A DNA stretch of 7,551 bases from Bacillota bacterium (lineage in GTDB: Bacteria; Bacillota; Clostridia; Christensenellales; CAG-138): the NCBI GenBank assembly GCA_023458615.1, contig JAEWYV010000239.1, forward strand, positions 1 through 7,551, read 5' to 3'. The notes under the pieces were generated by a model. The model had not been told where the DNA came from and did no database searches. It saw nothing but the letters and a program-made list of their open reading frames with translations. The position numbers were made by a program, and so were the translations under genes. Below, piece after piece: positions 1 to 5,826 of this stretch (the stretch's first letter is position 1; each line of letters opens with the position of its first letter).

Positions 1-26
1 GCACGTTTTTTCAAACCAATAAGCAT

Positions 27-55
27 ATTATACCCGCGGTCAAGGTCACATACAA
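27..55 (-). promoter_or_regulatory. Possible minus-strand promoter firing off the left edge
   Basis: On the minus strand a perfect TATAAT lies at 32-27. TTGTAT, with only the TTG matching consensus, lies at 55-50, and the spacer is 17 bases. It would serve a gene beyond the left edge. The weak -35 and the AT-rich setting make this tentative. It also overlaps a minus-strand frame that is open from 71 to the edge, so promoter and coding readings compete. Confidence 0.25.
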
Positions 56-89
56 GAAGCGGATGTAGCATTTTATGTTGCGAAGAAAC

Positions 90-150
90 TATATTATCTG
101 CTGATTGATGTAATATAACGAACAAAACATGGAAGACTTAGGCAGATAAT
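90..150. repeat. Two overlapping inverted repeats
   Basis: TATATTA at 90-96 is the exact complement of TAATATA at 111-117. ATTATCTGC at 93-101 is the exact complement of GCAGATAAT at 142-150. The left arms overlap, so as RNA or cruciform the two pairings exclude each other. The function is unknown. They could be protein binding sites or alternative RNA folds. Confidence 0.4.
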
Positions 151-268
151 GAGGCGGCAATAGCCAAACGTGTATGTCAAAACAACCATTGACACAGGAA
201 TTACAATTAGCACGTGACAAATCAGGTGCGTTTTATCAATTCGATCCTAGACGTAACAAAACCGAAGT

Positions 269-287
269 CTTGTTATGATGTAACAAG
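269..287. promoter_or_regulatory. Perfect 7-5-7 palindrome, candidate operator
   Basis: CTTGTTA at 269-275 and TAACAAG at 281-287 are exact complements around a five-base centre. The 19-base site ends 14 bases before the -35 box of the promoter candidate at 302-330, a common place for an activator or repressor dimer to bind. No T-run follows, so it is not an intrinsic terminator. The role is inferred from position and symmetry only. Confidence 0.4.
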
Positions 288-301
288 CATCTCTAAATCA
301 G

Positions 302-330
302 TTGACGGGATACCGCCGTACTATTACAAT
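302..330 (+). promoter_or_regulatory. Sigma-A-type promoter candidate for the diguanylate cyclase
   Basis: TTGACG at 302-307 and TACAAT at 325-330 each match consensus at five of six bases, with the ideal 17-base spacer. Transcription would begin near 337, giving a leader of about 135 bases before the ATG at 472. A weaker alternative, TTGACG at 373-378 with TAAAAC at 395-400 and a 16-base spacer, would give a shorter leader. Confidence 0.5.
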
Positions 331-471
331 TATAGTATCTGGATTCGCATCTGGTCTTGCGCGGACGTTTTTTTGACGTAACGAGGCTTTTCCATAAAAC
401 GGAGGCTTCCAAGCAGAGGCTTCACAGTTCTGTCGTTTCAACCGATCGATTTCGAAAGCTGGTTATGTCAT

Positions 472-1590
472 ATGAATCACGAGAGATTCAGAGCATTTGT
501 TGCTTCCTTCAAGAACAAACAGTCGCCAAATGAAGCAAGAAGCGCCGTTAACCTGTTGATTTTTCAGTTGATTTACCTTGTGTTGCTACTGGGAACCATG
601 ATTCTGATTCTCAGCGTCAACCAAGGCGCTCGTTTGCGCCTTTACTTACTGTTGGTCGGTACGATAATGTTGCTTGTTGCCCTTGGTTTGTATTTTAACC
701 TGAAGGCGAAATATAAAATCTCTACTTGGCTGACCGCTACGTGTATGGTTTTTGGCCCGTGGGCATCCATTCTGCTTGACCCCGCTGTGCTGGCAGGAGA
801 TTGTGTTCCGCTGATTTACATAAGCATGTCCATTCAACTGTCGTCTATTCTTCTTAGAGAGCGCATAACAATCATAATTTCCATCATCCAGTTTTGTGGA
901 GTAGTCACAACAATCGCATTGAGCCCTGCGCTTCGCGCTATCAATTGGCCGAGTCTGGTTGCATTTATCGTGTTTACCGCCGTCATTGGCATTCTATATG
1001 GATTTTCCAATAGAAGGCAGCTCAGGGAAATTGAATTGCAACGGAACAAGCTCTTGCAAGACGAAGCGAAACTAAGGGAACTTTCAGTACGAGACCCGCT
1101 TACCGGCCTGTTTAACCGACGCTATATGGAGGAAACGTTTGATCGCGAGATCTCACGCGCCATTCGAAAGCAAAAACCACTTGCGGTAATCATGACGGAC
1201 ATCGACGGATTCAAGGCAATCAATGATCTAACGGGGCATGTGCTGGGGGATCAGGCGCTTTCCAAGGTCTCCGCTTATTTCATGGGCAGTATTCGCGCGT
1301 CAGATGTTGCCTGTCGTTTTGGCGGGGACGAATTTTGCCTGATTTTGCCAGATTGTACGCTGGAAGAAGGAATCCGGCGTGCCAACATGCTCCGAAACGG
1401 CGTTGAAAATCTGTCTTTTGAAGGGGCGGAGCCGTTCGACATACACGGGATTACCATGTCCTTTGGCGTTTCCGCCCTCCCGGAAAATGGAGTTACGCGC
1501 GAGGCACTGCTTGGGGCGGCGGATAGCGCACTCTATTCCGCCAAGCGAGAGGGAAGAAACCGTGTGAAGGGCTGGAAGATCAGGGGATAA
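472..1590 (+). CDS. Membrane-bound diguanylate cyclase (six helices plus active GGDEF)
   Basis: The enzyme is predicted to join two GTP into cyclic di-GMP at the inner face of the membrane. Six hydrophobic segments lie at about residues 26-48, 55-76, 84-102, 111-128, 131-151 and 160-178, forming a membrane sensor of a type I cannot name. A charged helical linker (about 180-207) leads into the GGDEF domain (about 205-370). That domain has RDPLTGLFNRR, the metal-binding DIDGFKAIND segment (243-252), an intact GGDEF (284-288) and ALYSAKREGRN near the end. RASD at 275-278 sits five residues before GGDEF, matching the RxxD site for product inhibition. The ATG at 472 is the first start in frame after a stop at 379. 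It lacks a clear Shine-Dalgarno site, the nearest candidate being GAAAG 13 bases away. A PAS/EAL gene follows 100 bases downstream. Function is confident; the sensed signal is unknown. Confidence 0.9.
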   Translation: MNHERFRAFVASFKNKQSPNEARSAVNLLIFQLIYLVLLLGTMILILSVNQGARLRLYLLLVGTIMLLVALGLYFNLKAKYKISTWLTATCMVFGPWASILLDPAVLAGDCVPLIYISMSIQLSSILLRERITIIISIIQFCGVVTTIALSPALRAINWPSLVAFIVFTAVIGILYGFSNRRQLREIELQRNKLLQDEAKLRELSVRDPLTGLFNRRYMEETFDREISRAIRKQKPLAVIMTDIDGFKAINDLTGHVLGDQALSKVSAYFMGSIRASDVACRFGGDEFCLILPDCTLEEGIRRANMLRNGVENLSFEGAEPFDIHGITMSFGVSALPENGVTREALLGAADSALYSAKREGRNRVKGWKIRG

Positions 1591-1591
1591 A

Positions 1592-1642
1592 ACAAAACAG
1601 ATCAACCGTTTTGTCGTGGAGCGCCACTTCTGATTTGGCGCT
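1592..1642. other. Two consecutive 7-9-7 stem-loops between the c-di-GMP genes
   Basis: ACAAAAC (1592-1598) pairs exactly with GTTTTGT (1608-1614). Five bases later AGCGCCA (1620-1626) pairs exactly with TGGCGCT (1636-1642). Both have seven-base stems and nine-base loops. No T-run follows either, so they are not standard intrinsic terminators. They could pause or protect a transcript that runs from the cyclase into the next gene, or be protein binding sites. Confidence 0.4.
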
Positions 1643-1690
1643 GGCGTAAGCATCCAGATACTAAAAATGTGATCCGAGAGGCAAAAAGCG

Positions 1691-2611
1691 ATGATGAAGG
1701 CTAGAAAGCCGGAAAACAAAGCCGAATTTGCGCATGGGAATCTATCCGAGAACGAGCTTCGATTGCTGTTTGACAACATGATTAGCGCGTTTTCGTATTA
1801 TCGCATGGTTTATGATGCGCAAGGTAACCCGGTAGATTATGTTTTTTTAGCAGTGAATCGCGCGTTTGAGCAGGATACGGGTAGGACCCGCGACCAGCTC
1901 ATCGGCACGAGCGTGAAGAGCATCTATCCCGAAACAGAACAATATTGGATCGACAGCTTTGGGCGTGTGGCAAAAACGGGCGTTGCAGAGCAAATTACGA
2001 ATTATTCCAGCGTTTTTCAAAAATGGTTTAGTATTCTGGCATATTCCCCGCAGAAGGATTGCGTTGCCATTACGGTCAGCGATATCACCCAGTATTATTT
2101 ACAGCGCGAATCACTCTCCGATACCGTGCAGGCACTCCGCGAACAAAAAGAGGAAAACTATCGTCTGGCACATGTGGAACCCATCTCCGGCTTGCCCAAC
2201 CGCGCCTGCCTTTACGAGGCGTTTGCAATGCGTGTTAACCAAACACCCAAGGAACACTTTGCCATCGCTATTTTTACGCCCGACAATTTGTCCGAATTGC
2301 TGGGCTCCTATGGCAGTGTCCTGAGCGATAGGATTATGCGCGCCATCGCAATACGGCTAACAGAGCATTTCCCGGCGCCAGATTCGTTTTTTAGCATGAC
2401 AGGTACAGATCTGGTTATGTTGCTCTCCACCTCCGGCAACGCGGCGCATACCCAGAAAGAGCTCTCCCGTGTGATCGAGGCAATCCGCTTGCCCGTTGAG
2501 GTGGATGGCGCGCAGTTCTATCTATCCGCAAGGTGCGGCGTCGCCTCCTACCCAGCGGATGGGTCCACGCGAGAGGATCTGATCATGAAGGCGAACCTTG
2601 CTCTCTATTAG
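1691..2611 (+). CDS. PAS plus degenerate GGDEF protein, N-terminal part of an EAL gene cut by TAG
   Basis: The first 306 residues carry a PAS sensor domain (about 22-133), a short coiled linker (about 135-160) and a GGDEF-type domain from about residue 160 (HVEPISGLPNRACLYEAF). The signature that should read GGDEF is TGTDL (237-241) and the metal-binding DxDxF segment is also lost. This domain should therefore not make c-di-GMP and is more likely regulatory. The frame stops at TAG (2609-2611) within what should be ALYxAKRxG. The expected continuation, AKRTGHSVMFFSEQ, follows at once in the same frame and leads into the EAL domain at 2636. Without the TAG the gene would be 1691-3433, 580 codons. 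GAGAGG at 1676-1681 is a fair ribosome binding site nine bases before the ATG at 1691; the ATG at 1694 is also possible. This may be a pseudogene fragment, a readthrough gene or a separate protein. Confidence 0.75.
   Translation: MMKARKPENKAEFAHGNLSENELRLLFDNMISAFSYYRMVYDAQGNPVDYVFLAVNRAFEQDTGRTRDQLIGTSVKSIYPETEQYWIDSFGRVAKTGVAEQITNYSSVFQKWFSILAYSPQKDCVAITVSDITQYYLQRESLSDTVQALREQKEENYRLAHVEPISGLPNRACLYEAFAMRVNQTPKEHFAIAIFTPDNLSELLGSYGSVLSDRIMRAIAIRLTEHFPAPDSFFSMTGTDLVMLLSTSGNAAHTQKELSRVIEAIRLPVEVDGAQFYLSARCGVASYPADGSTREDLIMKANLALY
2609..2611 (+). other. In-frame amber codon splitting a PAS-GGDEF-EAL gene
   Basis: The codons around the stop read L-Y-TAG-A-K-R-T-G. In GGDEF domains this segment is normally ALYxAKxxG, with a variable residue at the position of the stop. 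The codon is thus a plain replacement, with no shift of frame and no loss of sequence. It is one base from codons for Tyr, Gln, Lys, Glu, Ser, Leu and Trp. All five complete reading-frame ends in the window use TAA, so this is the only TAG in a stop position. Confidence 0.85.
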
Positions 2612-2635
2612 GCAAAGCGCACAGGGCATTCGGTT

Positions 2636-3433
2636 ATGTTCTTTAGCGAGCAGATTGCCGAAGGGCTGCTAAGGCGTATCCGCATCCGAAATGCGCTGCC
2701 AAAGGCGCTGGTGCAGGGAGAGTTTGAGCTCTATTTTCAGCCGCAGATCCAGCCGTTTTCCGACCGGGTGCTGGGGTTTGAGGCGCTGTTGCGCTGGCAC
2801 AGCCCGGAGTTGGGCGAGGTTGCGCCGCTGGATTTTATCGGCGTTGCGGAAGAGAGTCGTATGATTCTGCCGATTGGCACATGGGTGCTGCGGAATGCCT
2901 GCGCAACGCTGCGCGCGCTGAACAGGCAATATAATGCTGATTTTTTCATTGCGGTCAATGTTTCCGGCATTCAGCTTTATTCGGATACATTTGTGGAGGA
3001 AGTACTGGCGATCCTGAAGGAAAACGGACTTTCGCCGCATCTGCTGGAACTGGAGATAACCGAGTCGGTATTGCTCAGCCAAGAGCGCGGTACCATTCAA
3101 AAGCTCAACGCGCTGTATACGCATGGCGTGCGCATCGCGCTGGATGACTTTGGCACGGGTTTTTCTTCGCTGGGCATGTTAAAGGATCTGAAGATCACCA
3201 CACTAAAGATCGATAAATCGTTTGTGCAGGATAAAAAGAACCTTGCACTCATGGAAATGATGATTCGACTAGGGCATATTATTGGCACGCAGACGGTTGC
3301 CGAGGGTGTGGAAACCGAGGAACAGATGCATCAGGCGCGTCGCCTCGGCAGCGAGCGCGTACAGGGATTCTTAACCGCGCGTCCAATGCCGCTCTCCGCC
3401 CTGAAAAGCTATATATCGTCGCGAACAGAGTAA
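2636..3433 (+). CDS. EAL-domain c-di-GMP phosphodiesterase, C-terminal part of the PAS-GGDEF-EAL gene
   Basis: The EAL domain linearises cyclic di-GMP to pGpG. Counting from the ATG at 2636, the catalytic set is complete: E49 of EALLRW, N108 of VNVSG, E140 of LELEITES, D170-D171 of DDFGTGFSS, K191 and D193 of LKIDKSF, E223 of AEGVE and Q243 of VQGF. It should be active if translated. The first 20 residues look like the GGDEF-EAL linker rather than a natural N-terminus, and the frame is continuous with 1691-2611 apart from the TAG. Separate translation from 2636 is possible: an AGGG at 2623-2626 lies nine bases before the ATG and the upstream stop is close enough for reinitiation, but the site is weak. 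An intrinsic terminator follows. A broken gene whose EAL half is still intact suggests a recent change or retained expression. Confidence 0.8.
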   Translation: MFFSEQIAEGLLRRIRIRNALPKALVQGEFELYFQPQIQPFSDRVLGFEALLRWHSPELGEVAPLDFIGVAEESRMILPIGTWVLRNACATLRALNRQYNADFFIAVNVSGIQLYSDTFVEEVLAILKENGLSPHLLELEITESVLLSQERGTIQKLNALYTHGVRIALDDFGTGFSSLGMLKDLKITTLKIDKSFVQDKKNLALMEMMIRLGHIIGTQTVAEGVETEEQMHQARRLGSERVQGFLTARPMPLSALKSYISSRTE

Positions 3434-3456
3434 ACATTAGCATAGTCAATCCATTG

Positions 3457-3481
3457 CGCGTCGGTTGCGACGCGTTTTTTT
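3457..3481 (+). terminator. Intrinsic terminator after the c-di-GMP genes
   Basis: CGCGTCG (3457-3463) and CGACGCG (3468-3474) form a perfect GC-rich seven-base stem with a GTTG loop. Seven T follow at 3475-3481. It lies 23 bases after the EAL stop codon and isolates this block from tex. Confidence 0.9.
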
Positions 3482-3505
3482 GTGTTTCTTGGCGGCGGCG
3501 CTTTG

Positions 3506-3514
3506 TGGTAAAAT
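3506..3514 (+). promoter_or_regulatory. Extended -10 promoter candidate for tex
   Basis: TGGTAAAAT at 3506-3514 fits an extended -10 element (TGn followed by TAAAAT). No good -35 lies at 16-18 bases: TTGGCG at 3489-3494 is only 14 bases away, and TTTCTT at 3485-3490 is 18 away but poor. Position just after the terminator and about 100 bases before tex supports it. The leader also contains a GC-rich stem, CCGCCCTGC near 3525-3532 with GCAGGCGG near 3546-3553, with one bulge. Confidence 0.45.
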
Positions 3515-3614
3515 ATCCGTACGCCCGCCCTGCAAACCGGCGGACGCAGGCGGCGTAGCGAAGAAGAGCATACATGGTTTTATTTAACGCAGCGCCGGAA
3601 GAGAGGGAGCAAAC

Positions 3615-5768
3615 ATGGAGACAGAAATTCAACTTCTCGCAAGGGAATTTAACAAGAGCGAAACGCATGTTAAAAACGTAATTGATCTGCTTGATGAGGG
3701 ATATACGATTCCGTTCATTGCGCGCTACCGCAAGGAGATGCACGGTACGATGGACGACACTACGCTCAGAGATCTTTTTGAGCGGCTCACCTACCTGCGA
3801 AATCTTGCCCAGCGGCGCGAGGAGATCAAAAAGTCCATCGCCGGACAGGACAAGCTCACAGAGGAACTCAGCCGCCATATTGACGAGGCAAAAACACTCG
3901 CCGTTTTAGAGGACCTCTATCGTCCCTATAAACAAAAGCGCCGTACGCGCGCAACCATCGCCAAGGAAAAGGGGCTTGAGCCGCTTGCAACCCAAATCTT
4001 TGCGCAGGGCAGGGAACTGCCTTCGCTGGAGGCGCTCGCAACGGCGTATCTCGACCCCGAGAAGGGCGTAAATACCGTAGAGGAGGCGCTATCTGGCGCT
4101 TCGGATATCATTGCGGAATCGGTTTCCGAGGATGCGTCTATCCGCCAGAAGCTGCGCGATGTGATTGCAAAGAACGCAAAGATCGGCTCCGTTGCGGCAA
4201 AGGAGGAGGACTCCGTTTACCGCCTGTATTATCAGTTTGATCAGCCGATGGGTAAGCTCCAGAGCCATCAAATCCTCGCGATCAATCGCGGGGAAAAGGA
4301 GGGGTTCCTCAAGGTCAACCTCGATCTCGACCGCGAACTTGCGCTCGGCACGGTGAAGCGCTCCGTCGTCAAGGCCAATAACGACGCGGGTAAGTTTGTG
4401 GAAGCCGCAGCAGAGGATGCCTATGACCGCCTGATCTACCCCAGCGTAGAGCGCGAGACGCGAAATGCACTGACCGACCTCGCAAACGAGGGCGCAATCC
4501 ATAACTTTGCGCTCAATCTTAAGCCTCTGCTCATGCAGCCGCCCGTCAAGGGACATGTGACCATGGGACTCGACCCGGGCTATCGCAACGGCTGCAAGGT
4601 GGCGGTGGTCAGCGATACGGGCAAGGTGCTTGATACGACGGTGGTCTATCCCACCTTTGGGGATCGCCAGAAGGAAGAAGCGATTGAAAAGCTCGAAACG
4701 CTGGTCAAGAAGCACGCGGTGGAGCATATCGCAATCGGCAACGGAACCGCCTCCCGCGAGACGGAGCAGATGACGGTGGAGCTCATCGCCCGCGCGAAGG
4801 GTGTGAGCTACATGATCGTCAACGAGGCGGGTGCTTCCGTCTATTCCGCGAGCAAGCTCGCCGCGGAGGAATTTCCGCAGTATGACGTTAACCTGCGTTC
4901 GGCGGTGTCCATTGCCCGCAGGCTGCAGGACCCGCTGGCGGAACTGGTTAAGATTGACCCCAAGGCCATCGGCGTGGGACAATATCAGCATGACATGCCG
5001 CAAAAGCGGCTGAGCGAAACCCTCGAAGGCGTGGTAGAGGATTGCGTCAACGCCGTTGGTGTGGATGTAAACACCGCGTCGCCCTCGCTGCTCAAGCAGG
5101 TCGCGGGGCTAAATGAAACGCTCGCGAAAAACATCGTAGCCTACCGCGAGGAAAACGGTGCATTCATGGGGCGAAAGCAGCTCATGAAGGTGCCCAAGAT
5201 GGGGCCGAAGGCATTTGAGCAGTGCGCGGGCTTCCTCCGCGTGCCGGAGAGTAAGCTGGTGTTTGACAACACGGGTGTACATCCCGAGAGCTATGCCGCG
5301 GCGGAGAAGATGCTCAGTTTGACCGGCTATCAGCTGGCAGATGTGGCGGCGGGAAAAATTGGCGATCTGCCGGAGCGTGTAAAACAATATGGCGAGAGCA
5401 AGCTTGCCACTGATTGCGGCGTTGGCCTGCCGACGCTCCGGGACGTGGTCAAGGAACTCGTCAAACCCGGCAGAGACCCGCGCGACGAGCTGCCGAAACC
5501 CGTTTTGCGCACGGATGTGCTGGATATCAAGGACATCGTCCCCGGTATGATATTGACCGGAACGGTGCGAAATGTGATTGACTTTGGCGTATTTGTCGAT
5601 ATCGGCGTGCATCAGGACGGACTTGTGCATATCTCCGAAATCGTCAACCGCTTCATCAAGCATCCCTCTGAAGTGGTGTCCATCGGAGACGTGGTCAAGG
5701 TGGTTGTGCTCGGCGTGGATGTTGCAAAAAAGCGCATCTCACTCTCGATGAAACAGGTGCAGGCATAA
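3615..5768 (+). CDS. tex: Tex, S1-domain RNA-binding transcription accessory protein
   Basis: Tex is a cytoplasmic nucleic-acid-binding factor tied to transcription and RNA handling, and often to stress tolerance or toxin and virulence gene expression. The 717 residues match the usual Firmicute length. In order there are an N-terminal helical Tex region (about 1-200, with IPFIARYRKE and LEDLYRPYKQKRRTRA), a YqgF/RNase H-like domain opening at TMGLDPGYRNGCK (about 315-450), helix-hairpin-helix repeats (about 472-552, with VDVNTASPSLL and KVPKMGPKAFEQCAGFLR), and a C-terminal S1 domain (about 643-715, with GTVRNVIDFGVFVDIG and GLVHISE). The ATG at 3615 follows GAGGGAG (3603-3609) by five bases. 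No terminator separates it from the XdhC gene 58 bases downstream, so the two are probably cotranscribed. I see no truncation or frameshift. Confidence 0.97.
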   Translation: METEIQLLAREFNKSETHVKNVIDLLDEGYTIPFIARYRKEMHGTMDDTTLRDLFERLTYLRNLAQRREEIKKSIAGQDKLTEELSRHIDEAKTLAVLEDLYRPYKQKRRTRATIAKEKGLEPLATQIFAQGRELPSLEALATAYLDPEKGVNTVEEALSGASDIIAESVSEDASIRQKLRDVIAKNAKIGSVAAKEEDSVYRLYYQFDQPMGKLQSHQILAINRGEKEGFLKVNLDLDRELALGTVKRSVVKANNDAGKFVEAAAEDAYDRLIYPSVERETRNALTDLANEGAIHNFALNLKPLLMQPPVKGHVTMGLDPGYRNGCKVAVVSDTGKVLDTTVVYPTFGDRQKEEAIEKLETLVKKHAVEHIAIGNGTASRETEQMTVELIARAKGVSYMIVNEAGASVYSASKLAAEEFPQYDVNLRSAVSIARRLQDPLAELVKIDPKAIGVGQYQHDMPQKRLSETLEGVVEDCVNAVGVDVNTASPSLLKQVAGLNETLAKNIVAYREENGAFMGRKQLMKVPKMGPKAFEQCAGFLRVPESKLVFDNTGVHPESYAAAEKMLSLTGYQLADVAAGKIGDLPERVKQYGESKLATDCGVGLPTLRDVVKELVKPGRDPRDELPKPVLRTDVLDIKDIVPGMILTGTVRNVIDFGVFVDIGVHQDGLVHISEIVNRFIKHPSEVVSIGDVVKVVVLGVDVAKKRISLSMKQVQA

Positions 5769-5826
5769 GTCTGCATTAGCCGATTCATGAAATATAGCAG
5801 GCAGGGATGAGCGAAAGGGGGAGCAA

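Larger units (their letters stand above)
1..471. other. AT-rich intergenic region with dense short repeats, no convincing gene
   Basis: No reading frame here has both a ribosome binding site and a recognisable protein. Frames running in from the left edge stop at 66-68 and 106-108 and do not read like protein ends that I recognise. The region is poorer in G and C than the genes that follow. It contains inverted repeats (90-117, 93-150, 269-287), several copies of a GAYGTAAC-like motif, three GAGGCTT copies (383, 402, 416) and a good promoter candidate at 302-330. It is best read as the control region of the cyclase at 472, possibly with an outward minus-strand promoter at its left end. Confidence 0.6.

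Noticed and set aside
1..71. Minus-strand frame from an ATG at 71 open to the left edge (MLHPLLVCDLDRGYN...)
   Set aside because: Only 23 codons are visible, there is no Shine-Dalgarno site and no recognised family. It also overlaps a possible promoter on the same strand, so it cannot be called.
174..278. A 34-codon frame starting MSKQPLTQELQLARDKSG on the + strand
   Set aside because: It has no ribosome binding site at a usable distance and no family I recognise, and its stop lies in the loop of the palindrome at 269-287. It may be a relic but cannot be supported as a gene.
337..471. A c-di-GMP (GEMM) riboswitch in the cyclase leader
   Set aside because: The leader is long enough and the context is tempting, but I see none of the conserved GEMM core segments or a following terminator or sequestering stem.
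1620..1642. The second inter-gene hairpin as an intrinsic terminator
   Set aside because: The stem is good but the bases after it are GGCGTAAGC on the + strand, and no T-run follows on the - strand either.
1640..1664. A promoter for the PAS-EAL gene (TTGGCG at 1635-1640 with TACTAA at 1659-1664)
   Set aside because: The -10 matches only half of consensus and the -35 lies inside the hairpin stem, so it is not distinguishable from chance.
3279..3878. A 199-codon minus-strand frame spanning the EAL end, the terminator and the tex start
   Set aside because: It crosses a strong terminator, a promoter and two real gene ends, with no recognisable domain, so it is a chance frame.
4089..5003. A 304-codon open frame on the minus strand inside tex
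   Set aside because: It lies wholly opposite the well-conserved tex coding sequence, has arginine/histidine/leucine-rich low-meaning content and no family match. It is a shadow of a GC-rich gene.
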